A DNA stretch of 64,000 nucleotides from JBBECE01 sp040881985. Lineage in GTDB: Bacteria; Pseudomonadota; Alphaproteobacteria; Rhizobiales; Devosiaceae. The notes below the pieces were generated by a model, which did no database searches, was not told where the DNA came from, and was given only the letters and a program-made list of their open reading frames with translations. Below, piece by piece: positions 17,100 through 27,230 of this stretch. The DNA lies in the NCBI GenBank assembly GCA_040881985.1, contig JBBECE010000019.1, forward strand, positions 1-64,000, written 5' to 3'. Position 1 is the first letter of the stretch; every line of letters begins with the position of its first letter. A program made the translations under genes and the position numbers.

Positions 17100-18677
17100 T
17101 CAGGGGCGGCCGCGGAGCGCCGCGAAGAGCCGGCCGATGCGCTGGGCGCCGGTCAGATGCGCGACGAGGAAATAGCTCGCCGCCCCGCAGAGGATCAGGG
17201 CGCCGAGCGCTGCGATCTGGGCGATGAGGCCGCTATCGGGCCTGAGGTAAAAATCCGAAGGGATGGCGGCGACCATCAGCACCACGGCCATCACCGTCGA
17301 GGCGATGACGAGGTTCGCATAGCGGCGCAATTGCGGGGCGGTCGGGGTGAAATGCCTGCGGCGGACCAGGGTGATGACGAGGAGCGCGGTGTTGAGCCAG
17401 GCGGCGATCGAGGTCGCGAGCGCAATCCCGACATGGGCGAGCGAGGGGAAGAGGGCGAGCGACAGGCCGATATTGGCCAGCGCCGAGATGAAGGCGAAGA
17501 GGGTCGGGGTCCTTGTGTCCTCGCGGGCGAAAAAGCCGGGCTGGAAGATTTTGATCAGCACGAACGCCGGCAGGCCGGTGGCAAAGGCGACAAGCGCCGC
17601 GGCGGTGTTGGTGGTCGCGACCACGTCGAAAGCGCCGCGCTCGAAGAGGACCCTGATGATCGGCTCGGCGATGGTAATGAGGCCGATGGTCGCCGGGAGC
17701 GTCAGAAGCAGCGCGAGAAACAGCGACTGGTTCTGGGCATTGGCGGCCTCGGTGGCGCGCTCGCCCTTGAGGTGCCGGGAGAGTTCGGGCAGCAGCACTA
17801 CGCCGATGGCGATGCCGACGACGCCGAGCGGCAGCTGATAGAGCCGGTCGGCATAGTAGAGGTACGAGATCGCCGAGTCGGATTGGCTGGCGATGATCGT
17901 GCCGATGAAGATATTGATCTGGGTGATGCCTCCGGTCAAAATCGCCGGCAGGGCCAGCGCCCAGAACCGGCCGACGTCGGGGGAGAGCCGCGGCCAGACA
18001 AGGCCGGGGAAATGGCCGGCCCGCGCCAGGCCCCAGACGACGATGCCGAGCTGGGCGAACCCGCCGACCAGCACACTGACGGCCAGCGCGATCGAGGCGC
18101 GCTCGGTGCCGGTCTCAACCCAGATGACCCAGGCGCCGAGAACGACAATCAGCACGGCATTGAGCAGTACCGGGGCGAAGGCGGCGACGAAGAAATAGCG
18201 CAAGCCGTTGAGAATGCCGCCATAGGCCGCCATCAGCGACATGCAGGCGAGATAGGGAAAGCAGATACGGGTCAGGAGCACGGTCAGGTCGAACTTTTCC
18301 GGATCGTCGAGAAAGCCCGGCACGAAGACGGCGATGACGGCGGGCATGAAAATTTCGGCAAGGACGGTGACGACGACGAGAACAGCGATGAGCCACGAGA
18401 GCACCGCCCTTGCAAAGGCGCGGGCCTGCTGGTCGCCCTTCTGTTCGAGCGCTTTGGCGAAGAGCGGAATAAAGGCGGAGTTGAAGGCGCCTTCGGCGAA
18501 GAGATGCCGGAAGAGGTTTGGAAAACGGAAGGCGGCGAAAAAGGCGTCGGCGATCGGGCCGGCGCCGATGACGGCGGCGAGCAGCATGTCGCGGACGAAG
18601 CCGAGAATGCGCGAGGCGGCGGTCGCCCCGCCGACCGAGGCGAAATTGCGGGCGAGCGTGGCGGACGGTTCGTTCAA
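17100..18677 (-). CDS. murJ: Lipid II flippase MurJ
   Basis: 525 aa inner-membrane protein with about 14 hydrophobic segments, moving lipid II across the membrane for peptidoglycan synthesis. It opens LARNFASVGGATAASRILGFVRDMLLA, the family N-terminus. The start is TTG at 18677, overlapping the glnD TGA (TTGA). The open frame extends to 18839, but that part overlaps glnD and is not homologous. The glnD-murJ-trpS order is conserved in the group. Confidence 0.94.
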   Translation of the reverse strand: MNEPSATLARNFASVGGATAASRILGFVRDMLLAAVIGAGPIADAFFAAFRFPNLFRHLFAEGAFNSAFIPLFAKALEQKGDQQARAFARAVLSWLIAVLVVVTVLAEIFMPAVIAVFVPGFLDDPEKFDLTVLLTRICFPYLACMSLMAAYGGILNGLRYFFVAAFAPVLLNAVLIVVLGAWVIWVETGTERASIALAVSVLVGGFAQLGIVVWGLARAGHFPGLVWPRLSPDVGRFWALALPAILTGGITQINIFIGTIIASQSDSAISYLYYADRLYQLPLGVVGIAIGVVLLPELSRHLKGERATEAANAQNQSLFLALLLTLPATIGLITIAEPIIRVLFERGAFDVVATTNTAAALVAFATGLPAFVLIKIFQPGFFAREDTRTPTLFAFISALANIGLSLALFPSLAHVGIALATSIAAWLNTALLVITLVRRRHFTPTAPQLRRYANLVIASTVMAVVLMVAAIPSDFYLRPDSGLIAQIAALGALILCGAASYFLVAHLTGAQRIGRLFAALRGRP

Positions 18678-21490
18678 GCGACGACCGACGGTCGGGCGGC
18701 GCGGGCTTCGGCCTCGGCGGGATCGAAGACCGCCAGCAGCCTTTCCTGGATGCGCTTGCTGCGCGACTTGTTCTCGACCCGCATGCCGGTCAGATCGGTG
18801 ACGTAGAAGACGTCGACGGCCCTCTCCCCATAAGTGCAAATATGGGCCGAGCCGATGGTGAGATTGAGGTCGGAGATGACGCGCGTCAGGTCATAGAGGA
18901 GACCTGTCCGGTCGAGGCCGGAGACCTCGATGACGGTGAACTTTTCCGAGAGCGAATTCGAGACCTGGACGTCGGCGGGCACCGAGAAGGGCTTGAGGCG
19001 GCGGTTGTAGCGCGAGTTGAGGCCGAGGTCGCGGGGCAGATACTTCTGCCCGGCCAAGAGCTGGCGAACGGACTCGATAATGCGCTCGCCGCGGATGTGT
19101 TCGTCCTCGTCATGGGCGAAGAGGCGCTTGATCCGAAACGTGTCGAGCGCGTAGCCGTCGCGCATCGAGAAAACCTGGGCGCCGATGATATTGGCCTCGG
19201 CGAGGGTGCAGGCCCCGGCGATGACCGAAAGCAGGCGCGGATGGTCGGGGGTGAAGAAGGAGACTTCGGTCACCGCCTCGAAGACCTTCGGGCGGACGAA
19301 GCCGGCAAAGACCCGGCCGGCGGCCTCGGCCCGGCGGATCATCGCGGCGTGGTCGATCTGAAGAGTATGCTCGGCGCGCAGCCAGTAGGCGGTGTATTGG
19401 CGGGCTATGTAGCGGTCGATCTCCTCGACTGGCCAGCCGGCGAGCGCATTGGCGAGCCCCTGACGTGCCTCGGCGACGCGGTCCTTTTGCGAGACCAGCG
19501 AATGGCCGCCGGAGAGCAGCGGCTCGGCCTGGTAGTAGAGGGTCCTCAAGAGCGTGCCCTTCCAGCCGGTCCAGACGCCCGGCCCGACAGCCCGGATGTC
19601 GCAGGCGGTGAGGATCAGCAGCAAGTTCAGCCGGTTCGGCGACTGGACGATTTCGGCGAAATCCCGGGCGGTGCGCGGGTCCTGGACGTCGCGCTCCTGG
19701 GCGATCTCGCTCATCACCAGATGATGTTCGACGAGCCAGGCGACGGTGTCGGTCTCGGCGGGAGTGAGCCCGAAACGCGGGCAGAGGCGCCGGGCGATAC
19801 GGGCGCCGGCGACCGAATGATCCTCGGGGCGGCCCTTGGCAATGTCGTGGAGAAAAAGCGCGACATAGAGAAGCTTGATGTCGCCGAGATGCGGCAGGAG
19901 TTCGTGGGTCAGGGGCAATTCGTCCTTGAGCCCGCCGCGGGCGATCTCGGCCATCACCCCGACCGCCCGGATCAGGTGCTCGTCGACGGTATAGTGGTGA
20001 TACATGTTGAACTGCATGTGGGCGACGATGCGACCGAAATCGGCGATGAATTTGCCGAGGACGCCCGACTCATTCATGCCCCGGAGAATCCGCTCGACGG
20101 ATTTCGGCGCGGTCAGGATTTCGAGAAACCAGGCGTTGGCGCGCTGGTCCTTTCGGAGCGTTGCGTCGATGAGGCGCAGCGACCGGGTGATGAGCTTCAG
20201 CGCGTCAGGATGGAACAAGAGGTCGTGGCGGCCGGCGAGCCAGAACGCCTTGATGAGGTTGACTGGGTCTTTCTCGAAGACGTCGGGGGCCGCGGTATCG
20301 ATACGGCCGCGCACGATGATGAAATCTATCTCGCCCTTGATCGGGTGGCGGGGGCGTATTTGGTCGATCACCCGGCCGAGCATGTCGGCAGACTTGCCGT
20401 GGTTGAATTCGAGCGAGGTGCAAAAGATGCGGGTCAAATCGCCGACGTCCTTGGCGACGAGGAAATAGCGCTTCATCAGCCGCTCGACCCCCATCAATCC
20501 GTGGCGGCCGACGAAATTCACCCGTTCGGTAAGCTCGCGCTGCAGTTCGAACGACAGTTTCTCCTCGGCGCGGCCGGTGAAAAAGTGCAGGTGGCAGCGG
20601 ACCGTCCAGAGGAAATCCTCGGCGCGCTGGAAGCGGCGGAATTCCGCCTGGGTGAAGACGCCCTTGTCGACGAGTTCGGCGGCGGATTTGACCCGGTAGA
20701 AATATTTGCCGATCCAGTAGAGGGTGTTGAGGTCGCGCAAGCCGCCCTTGCCTTCCTTGAGATTGGGCTCGACGACGTAGCGCGCATTGCCGAGGGCCTC
20801 GTGGCGGGCGTCGCGCTCGGCGAGCTTGGCGGCGATGAATTCGCGGCCGGTCCGGGCGACGACCTCGCGATAGAAGCGCGCCTCGAGCCGGTCGAAGGTC
20901 GCCCGGTCGCCGACGAGGAACCGGGCTTCGAGCGTCGCGGTCCTCACCGTCATGTCGGATTTCGCCATCCGGATGCATTCGGCCTCGGAGCGGACGGCGT
21001 GGCCGACCTTCTGGCCGAGATCCCAGAGCATGTAGAGGACGTATTCGGTCACCTCCGCGCCGCGCGCGGTCTGGCGGGTCGGGACGATAATGAGCAGATC
21101 GATGTCGGAGCCCGGCGCAAGGGTGGCGCGGCCATAGCCGCCGACCGCGGCGAAGGCGATGGCATCGCCGGGGGCGGGCCGGGACAGCGGACTCACGCTT
21201 TCGGAGGCGAAAGCGAAGACTGCGCGGATGATCTCGTCCTCGGCGCTCGCGAGATCGACAGCGCAGCGGGTGCCGCGGCCGGTCGCCAGCAGGTCCATCT
21301 CGACCTCGGCACGGGCGGTCTTCAGCGTATCGCGGAGTTCTGCGAGGAGGAGCGAACGCGCGGCGACGGATCCGGGCGATTTCTCGCCAATCGCGGTGCG
21401 GACCTTTTCGAGAATGTCCTCGGCGCGGCGAAGCGCGAAGCGGCGGCGCGCCTGGGCCGGCGGGCGGCGCTCAGCGGTCGCGACGGCCAT
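18674..21490 (-). CDS. glnD: Bifunctional uridylyltransferase/uridylyl-removing enzyme (PII)
   Basis: 938 aa nitrogen sensor that uridylylates PII when glutamine is low and removes UMP when it is high. The nucleotidyltransferase site GGYGRATLAPGSDIDLL lies at about 112-128, the HD hydrolase motif in FLHDIAKGRPEDHS, and two ACT domains close the protein (VSFFTPDHPRLLSVIAG and VIEVSGLDRTGLLYDL). The ATG at 21490 overlaps the end of mutS by 20 bases. Confidence 0.97.
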   Translation of the reverse strand: MAVATAERRPPAQARRRFALRRAEDILEKVRTAIGEKSPGSVAARSLLLAELRDTLKTARAEVEMDLLATGRGTRCAVDLASAEDEIIRAVFAFASESVSPLSRPAPGDAIAFAAVGGYGRATLAPGSDIDLLIIVPTRQTARGAEVTEYVLYMLWDLGQKVGHAVRSEAECIRMAKSDMTVRTATLEARFLVGDRATFDRLEARFYREVVARTGREFIAAKLAERDARHEALGNARYVVEPNLKEGKGGLRDLNTLYWIGKYFYRVKSAAELVDKGVFTQAEFRRFQRAEDFLWTVRCHLHFFTGRAEEKLSFELQRELTERVNFVGRHGLMGVERLMKRYFLVAKDVGDLTRIFCTSLEFNHGKSADMLGRVIDQIRPRHPIKGEIDFIIVRGRIDTAAPDVFEKDPVNLIKAFWLAGRHDLLFHPDALKLITRSLRLIDATLRKDQRANAWFLEILTAPKSVERILRGMNESGVLGKFIADFGRIVAHMQFNMYHHYTVDEHLIRAVGVMAEIARGGLKDELPLTHELLPHLGDIKLLYVALFLHDIAKGRPEDHSVAGARIARRLCPRFGLTPAETDTVAWLVEHHLVMSEIAQERDVQDPRTARDFAEIVQSPNRLNLLLILTACDIRAVGPGVWTGWKGTLLRTLYYQAEPLLSGGHSLVSQKDRVAEARQGLANALAGWPVEEIDRYIARQYTAYWLRAEHTLQIDHAAMIRRAEAAGRVFAGFVRPKVFEAVTEVSFFTPDHPRLLSVIAGACTLAEANIIGAQVFSMRDGYALDTFRIKRLFAHDEDEHIRGERIIESVRQLLAGQKYLPRDLGLNSRYNRRLKPFSVPADVQVSNSLSEKFTVIEVSGLDRTGLLYDLTRVISDLNLTIGSAHICTYGERAVDVFYVTDLTGMRVENKSRSKRIQERLLAVFDPAEAEARAARPSVVA

Positions 21491-24173
21491 GGCGGAGCCT
21501 TTTGAGTTGATAGAGCATGTCGATCGCCTGGCGGGGGGTCAGTTCGTCAGGTTCGGCCGCATCGATCAGGTCGCCGATTTCGTCGGGCTCGGCCTCAGGC
21601 GAAGAGCGTCGGGGCCGGGCGGCGAAGAGCGGCAGTTCGGCAGTCAGCGAACCGGAAGTCTCCGACCGGGATTCGAGATGCTCTAGCATCTCGCGGGCGC
21701 GCTCGACAACGGCGGTGGGGAGCCCCGCAAGCCGGGCGACCTGGATGCCGTAGGAGCGGTCGGCGGCCCCGGGGGCGACCTCGTGCAGGAAGATGACGTC
21801 GCCGCGATATTCCTTCACTTTCATGGTGTGGTTGGAGACGCGGTCGAGCCGGCCGGCGAGCGCGGTCATTTCGTGGAAATGGGTGGCGAACAGCGCCCGG
21901 CAACGCGGCCCGTCATGGAGCGCCTCGACGCACGCCCAAGCGATCGAGAGGCCGTCAAAGGTCGCGGTGCCGCGGCCGATCTCGTCCAAGACGACCAGCG
22001 AGCGCTGGGTGGCGCGGGCGAGGATCGCGGCGGTCTCGACCATCTCGACCATAAAGGTCGAATGGCCGTGAGCGATGTCATCGGACGCACCGACGCGGGA
22101 GAATATGCGATCGACAAGACCGAGATGCGCCGCGGCGGCGGGAACGAAAGAGCCCGTCTGGGCGAGAATGGCGATGAGCGCGTTCTGGCGAAGAAAAGTC
22201 GATTTGCCGCCCATATTGGGGCCGGTGAGGAGCCACAGCGCGCCCCCAACACTACCCTCGGGCGGGGAAAGCGAACAGTCATTGGCGATGAAGGCGGTGC
22301 CGGCTTGCTTTAGCGCGGCTTCGACGACCGGATGGCGGCCCGAAGCGATGTCGAAGGCGAGCGTTGCGTCGATGTGGGGCCGGCACCAGTCGCGCTCGAG
22401 CGCAATGAGGGCGAGGGCCAAGGAGAGATCGGTTTCGGCGAGCGTGTCGGCGAGGGATTGCAGGCGCGAAGTCTCACCCAGGATCGCGGCGCGCAGCATT
22501 TCGAAAATCTCGAGTTCGATTTCCAGCGACGCGGCGGCGGCGCGAGCGATGCGGGATTCGAGATCAGCGAGCTCGGCAGTCGAAAACCGCATGGCGCCGG
22601 CCATGGTCTGGCGATGGATGAAGGTCGCGTTGAGCGGGGAGTCGAGGAGTTTTTGTCCCTGCGGGGCGGCGATTTCGACGAAGTAACCGAGGAAATTATT
22701 GTGCCGGACTTTCAGCGATTTGATCGCAGCGTCTTCGGCGTAGCGGGCCTGCAGCGCCGCGATGACGCCGCGGCTTTCGCTGGCGAGGCGTCGCTCGGTG
22801 TCGAGCTTCTGGTTGTAGAGGGGGCGGACAAAGCCGCCGTCGCGGGAGAAAAGCGGCAAATCATCCGAAAGCGCCGCGTCGATCGCCCCGGCGAGGGCTG
22901 ACGGCGCGTCGGCGAGGGTCGCGGTGAGTCCGGCAAGGCCGGCTGGCGGGGTGTCGAGGGCAGCGAGGATGGCGCCGAGGTCGCGCGCGCCGGCGATGGC
23001 CGCCGCGATGGCGGCGAGGTCGCGCGGGCCGCCCCGGCCGAGAGTAAGCCGGGTCAACGCTCGCAAGATATCGGGAACGGACTTGAGGCGGGCGCGGAGT
23101 TTTTCGAGGAGTGCGGTGTCGCCGGCGAGGCGGGCGACTATGTCGAGGCGGCCATTGACAACTTCGGCCTCGCAGGACGGGGCGGAGAGGCGCGCCGCCA
23201 GCAGCCGCGAGCCCGAGGGCGTGACGCAAGCGTCGAGATTGTCGAGGAGCGAACCCCTCGTCTCGCCGCGCTGGGTCCGGACAAGCTCGAGGGAATTGCG
23301 GGTCGCGGCGTCGATGATCATTGTGGCGCGGCGGCCGATCAAGGGCGAGCGCAACTGCGCCGGAGCGCCCTTCTGGGTGTCGCGGATGTAAGTCGAGAGC
23401 GCCGCCAGCGCGGCGCGGGCCGGGCGGCTGAGCGCGGCGGGGTCGAGCCGGTCGGCGGGCCAGGCCTCGCCGATCCGCGAGGCGGCGGATTCGGCGTCGA
23501 AGAGTTCGCGCGCCTGTACGCTGACCTGCGCCTCGATCGAGCCGGGCCAACGACGCGTGTCGCGAAGCGTCGTGAGCGTCAATTCGGTGAGGATAATCTC
23601 GACCGGTGCAATGCGGGCAAGCTCATCGGCGATCTCGTCCCGGGCGAGGTCGGCGACCTGGACCTCGCCGGTCGAAATATCGGCCCAGGCGGCGGCGAAA
23701 TCGTCCTCGCCGTGACGGAGCATGGCGAGCGCCAGAAGGTAATTGCTGGCGCGGGCCGGCAAGAGATCGTCCTCGGTCAGGGTGCCGGCGGTGACGAGGC
23801 GGACGACGTCGCGGCGAACGACGGATTTGCCGCCGCGCTTCCTCGCCTCGGCGGGGTCCTCAACCTGCTCGCAAACGGCGACGCGATGGCCCAGCGCGAT
23901 TAGCCGCTTGAGATAATCCTGCGCGGCGTGGATCGGCACGCCGCACATCGGAATGTCGGCGCCCAAATGCTTGCCGCGCTTGGTCAGCGCGATGCCGAGG
24001 GCGCGGGAGGCGATTTCGGCGTCCTCGAAGAAAAGTTCGTAGAAATCGCCCATCCGGTAGAACAAGAGACAGCCCGGATTGACCGACTTGATCTCGAAAT
24101 ATTGCGCCATCATCGGGGTCGCGCCTGGGGGCGCGGCGGGCGGACGATCCGGGGGCAAGGGCGCTTGGTTCAT
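21471..24173 (-). CDS. mutS: DNA mismatch repair protein MutS
   Basis: 900 aa mismatch-recognition ATPase. The N-terminal mismatch motif FYE is in MGDFYELFFEDA, Walker A GPNMGGKST at about 649-657, and DEIGRGTATFDGLSIAW downstream. I use the ATG at 24173 rather than the TTG at 24191, because a promoter candidate (24203-24231) would leave almost no leader for the latter. A proline-rich N-terminal extension precedes the conserved MMAQYFEIK. Confidence 0.96.
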   Translation of the reverse strand: MNQAPLPPDRPPAAPPGATPMMAQYFEIKSVNPGCLLFYRMGDFYELFFEDAEIASRALGIALTKRGKHLGADIPMCGVPIHAAQDYLKRLIALGHRVAVCEQVEDPAEARKRGGKSVVRRDVVRLVTAGTLTEDDLLPARASNYLLALAMLRHGEDDFAAAWADISTGEVQVADLARDEIADELARIAPVEIILTELTLTTLRDTRRWPGSIEAQVSVQARELFDAESAASRIGEAWPADRLDPAALSRPARAALAALSTYIRDTQKGAPAQLRSPLIGRRATMIIDAATRNSLELVRTQRGETRGSLLDNLDACVTPSGSRLLAARLSAPSCEAEVVNGRLDIVARLAGDTALLEKLRARLKSVPDILRALTRLTLGRGGPRDLAAIAAAIAGARDLGAILAALDTPPAGLAGLTATLADAPSALAGAIDAALSDDLPLFSRDGGFVRPLYNQKLDTERRLASESRGVIAALQARYAEDAAIKSLKVRHNNFLGYFVEIAAPQGQKLLDSPLNATFIHRQTMAGAMRFSTAELADLESRIARAAAASLEIELEIFEMLRAAILGETSRLQSLADTLAETDLSLALALIALERDWCRPHIDATLAFDIASGRHPVVEAALKQAGTAFIANDCSLSPPEGSVGGALWLLTGPNMGGKSTFLRQNALIAILAQTGSFVPAAAAHLGLVDRIFSRVGASDDIAHGHSTFMVEMVETAAILARATQRSLVVLDEIGRGTATFDGLSIAWACVEALHDGPRCRALFATHFHEMTALAGRLDRVSNHTMKVKEYRGDVIFLHEVAPGAADRSYGIQVARLAGLPTAVVERAREMLEHLESRSETSGSLTAELPLFAARPRRSSPEAEPDEIGDLIDAAEPDELTPRQAIDMLYQLKRLRHGRRDR

Positions 24174-24202
24174 GGGCTCGGGCGCGGGCAAAGGGCGCCG
24201 CG

Positions 24203-24231
24203 AGAGTAGAGCAGGGATTTTCCCCTGCCAA
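24203..24231 (-). promoter_or_regulatory. Candidate promoter of mutS
   Basis: Minus strand TTGGCA (24231-24226, 5 of 6 to consensus), exactly 17 bases, TACTCT (24208-24203, 3 of 6). It would start transcription about 23 bases before the mutS ATG. Confidence 0.35.
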
Positions 24232-24242
24232 CCGGTGCCTCC

Positions 24243-25895
24243 TCAGACAGGGACGCGCTCGGCCTCGGCGCGCAGCGGATGATAGGAGAAGTGCGAGAAG
24301 TCGGCATGGAGCGCCGACCCGTTGAGGTCGTGGGCGGTCACCCCGACAAAGGCGCCGGTGAAATTGCCGTGCGGACCCTGCCCCGCCTCATCACCGAGGA
24401 TCGAGGCATCAATGACCGGGCCGATGGGCCGGACGGCGTTTTCGGGGCGCGGCGCTCCCTCTTCCTGCAAGGCATAGAAGAACTGCAGCTTGCCGCGGGT
24501 GATCCGCATGGAAAGGTCGATGCGGCCGGTGTTGGGGATTTTCACCGGATCGGCGGGAAAAGTCAGCCGCCCCTCGGGATAGTCGCCCGGGCAGCTCACA
24601 ATCAGCAATTCACGCTGGCCGTCGGAATGGGCAGTCACCGCGAGATAATGGAACTGATAGCGATTGTAGTACGCGATGAGGCCGGCCATCTGCCGCTCGT
24701 CACGCGGAGAGAAGTCGATCGTCGTCGAACATTCGGCGGCGAAATGGGCGAGGCGGCGGGCAACGAGCGACTGCTCGAACCATGAGCCGATCGATTCACG
24801 TCCGTAGAGGCGCAGATGATTATGGTCGGCGGTCATCGAGAAAAGCCGGCCGGGCTCGGGCGAGCGCAGCCACTGGAAGTCGATCGGCAATTCGGGCGCG
24901 TTGAAGTGATAGTGCTTTTCGGCCCAGAATTTCTTCTCGTCGAAGGCGCCGGGGACATCAACTTCCAGCGCGGGCAGCGGGCCGCCTTTCACCCAAAGCC
25001 AGTCATCGTCGCCCCACTCGGCCTCCTGAAGCGAGGTCTCGCGGCCGAGCGGGCCGGTTCTGGTTTCGGGCAGCGGCCGACCAGTTAGATGCACCAAATA
25101 GGTCTTGCCGTCCGGCGTGTCGCAGATGTCGGCATGGCCGGCGCGCTGCAGCGGATGTTCGGGGTTATGCCGCGCGGTCAGAATGTGCGTCTGCGGATGA
25201 ATTTCGTATGGCCCCTCGAGTTTTCGCGAGCGGGCGAAGCAGACGGCATGGTCGTAGCCGGTGCCGCCTTCGGCGGTCAGCAGATAATACCAGGACTTTC
25301 CGTCGCGGCCCTTGCGCTTGTAGAGATGCGGGCCTTCGGTGAAGAGGAGATCGGTGCCCTGGAAAATGTTCCTGATCGGACCGACGAGCCGCCGCTCGGC
25401 GATCGAATACTCCTGGAGCGCGATCCCGGCGAAAAGGCGCGGCCTGATCCGATGGTCCCAAAGCATGTTGACCAACCATTTCTTCCCGTTGTCGTCATGG
25501 AAGAGCGAGGGGTCGAAGCCGGAGGAATTGAGATAGATGCGATCCGACCACGGGCCTCTGATCGAGGGGGCGGTGACGAGATAGTTGTGGGCGTCCTTGA
25601 AGGAGCCATCCTTGCGCTTGACGTCGGTGTAGATCAGCCAGAACTGGTTGTCGGCATGGGTGAGACACGGCGCCCAGATGCCGCAAGAGTCCGGATTGCC
25701 GCGCATGTCGAGCTGGGCGGCGCGGGTGAGCGGCCGGGTGATCAGCGCCCAGTTGGCAAGATCCTTCGAATGATGGATCTGCACGCCCGGATACCATTCG
25801 AAGGTCGAGGTCGCGATGTAATAGTCGGCGCCGACCCGGCAGATCGAGGGATCGGGATTGAAGCCGGGCAGGATGGGATTCTTGATCTTGGGCAT
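24243..25895 (-). CDS. Glycoside hydrolase family 43 beta-xylosidase
   Basis: 550 aa, probably cytoplasmic (no signal peptide), releasing xylose from xylo-oligosaccharides; arabinofuranosidase activity is also possible in GH43. The five-bladed propeller carries D15 (GFNPDPSI, base), D128 (SGFDPSLF) and E187 (FTEGPHLY, acid). A C-terminal beta-sandwich (about 330-550) is typical of bacterial xylosidases. It lies 27 bases downstream of xylA, suggesting one xyl operon. Confidence 0.93.
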   Translation of the reverse strand: MPKIKNPILPGFNPDPSICRVGADYYIATSTFEWYPGVQIHHSKDLANWALITRPLTRAAQLDMRGNPDSCGIWAPCLTHADNQFWLIYTDVKRKDGSFKDAHNYLVTAPSIRGPWSDRIYLNSSGFDPSLFHDDNGKKWLVNMLWDHRIRPRLFAGIALQEYSIAERRLVGPIRNIFQGTDLLFTEGPHLYKRKGRDGKSWYYLLTAEGGTGYDHAVCFARSRKLEGPYEIHPQTHILTARHNPEHPLQRAGHADICDTPDGKTYLVHLTGRPLPETRTGPLGRETSLQEAEWGDDDWLWVKGGPLPALEVDVPGAFDEKKFWAEKHYHFNAPELPIDFQWLRSPEPGRLFSMTADHNHLRLYGRESIGSWFEQSLVARRLAHFAAECSTTIDFSPRDERQMAGLIAYYNRYQFHYLAVTAHSDGQRELLIVSCPGDYPEGRLTFPADPVKIPNTGRIDLSMRITRGKLQFFYALQEEGAPRPENAVRPIGPVIDASILGDEAGQGPHGNFTGAFVGVTAHDLNGSALHADFSHFSYHPLRAEAERVPV

Positions 25896-25922
25896 GGGCT
25901 CGACTCGGCGATCTCGCTGGTC

Positions 25923-27230
25923 CTAGACGTAACGGTTGACGATATTCTCGAGCATTTCCTGGCGGCCCGAGCGCGGTTCAGGCTCGATCCTGTCGGCCTC
26001 GACGCGGGCGGCGATCTCGGCAAGGGTGCGCTCGCCATTGAGCATGGCGCGGGCTTCGTCGGATGACCAGCCGGCATAGCGCGCCTTCAAGGCTTCCTCG
26101 AGGGCGCCGTCGGCGAGCATTTTTGCGGCGGCCTTGAGGCCACGGGCGCAGACGTCCATGGCCCCGATATGGGCGGCGATCAAGTCCTTCGCATCGAGCG
26201 ACTGGCGGCGCAGTTTCGCGTCGAAATTGGTGCCGCCGGTCGAAAAGCCGCCGGCGCGCAGGACCATGTAATACGCCAGCGCGACCTCCGGGACATTGGT
26301 GGGAAACTGGTCCGTGTCCCAGCCGGACTGGGTGTCGTTGCGGTTCATGTCGATCGAGCCGAAAACGCCGAGCGCGGACGCCAGCGCCAGTTCGTGCTCG
26401 AAGGCATGGCCTGCAAGGAACGCATGGCCGGTCTCGATATTGAGTTTCACTTCCCTTTCGAGACCGTAGGTTTTCAGGAACCCGTAGACGGTCGCGACGT
26501 CATAATCGTATTGGTGCTTGGTCGGCTCCTGCGGCTTCGGTTCGATGAGAAGCGTGCCGGTGAAGCCGGACTTGTGCTTGTAGTCGACGACCATGTGGAG
26601 GAACCGGCCGAGCTGGTCGAGCTCTTGCTTCAAATTGGTGTTGAGCAGCGTCTCATAGCCTTCGCGGCCGCCCCAAAGGACGTAGTTTTCCCCGCCCAGC
26701 CGATGGGTCACGTCGATGCAGGCCTTCACCGTCGCCGCGGCGTAGGCGAAGACGTCGGGATCGGGATTGGTGGCGGCGCCGGCCATGAACCGGCGGTTGG
26801 AGAAGAGGTTTGCGGTGCCCCAGAGGAGCTTTGTGCCGGTGGCTTTCATCTTCGCCTCGAAAATGTCGGCGATCTGATCGAGGCGCTTGCGCGAGGCGGC
26901 AAAGGTGTCGGCCTCGGGGCGGACGTCGGCGTCGTGGAAACAGAAATAGGGCACCCCGAGGATCGAGAACATTTCGAAGGCGGCGTCGGCCTTCATGCGG
27001 GCGGCGTCCATGTCATCGCCGAACCAGGGACGCATAAACGTTTGACCGCCAAAAGGATCGTTGCCGGGCCAGACGAAGGAATGCCAATAGGCGACCGCGA
27101 ATCGCAGCTGGTCCTTGAGCTTCTTGCCGGCGACCAATTCGTCGGGATTGTAGTGGCGGAACGCCAGCGGGTTGTCGGATTGGGGCCCCTCGTACTTGAT
27201 TTTGGCGATCCCCTTGAAGAAATCGGTCAT
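25923..27230 (-). CDS. xylA: Xylose isomerase
   Basis: 435 aa enzyme converting D-xylose to D-xylulose. Catalytic H99 and D100 lie in FCFHDADVRPE; GTANLFSNRRFMAGAATNPD, WGGREGYETLLNTN, IEPKPQEPTKHQYDYD and NIETGHAFLAGH are the expected active-site and metal-binding blocks. The ATG at 27230 overlaps the xylB stop (ATGA). The frame open beyond it belongs to xylB antiphase sequence. Confidence 0.97.
   Translation of the reverse strand: MTDFFKGIAKIKYEGPQSDNPLAFRHYNPDELVAGKKLKDQLRFAVAYWHSFVWPGNDPFGGQTFMRPWFGDDMDAARMKADAAFEMFSILGVPYFCFHDADVRPEADTFAASRKRLDQIADIFEAKMKATGTKLLWGTANLFSNRRFMAGAATNPDPDVFAYAAATVKACIDVTHRLGGENYVLWGGREGYETLLNTNLKQELDQLGRFLHMVVDYKHKSGFTGTLLIEPKPQEPTKHQYDYDVATVYGFLKTYGLEREVKLNIETGHAFLAGHAFEHELALASALGVFGSIDMNRNDTQSGWDTDQFPTNVPEVALAYYMVLRAGGFSTGGTNFDAKLRRQSLDAKDLIAAHIGAMDVCARGLKAAAKMLADGALEEALKARYAGWSSDEARAMLNGERTLAEIAARVEADRIEPEPRSGRQEMLENIVNRYV

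Noticed and set aside
18842..21505. Plus-strand open frame of 887 codons opposite glnD
   Set aside because: It mirrors the glnD coding frame; Asp/Gly/Glu-rich shadow with no family features.
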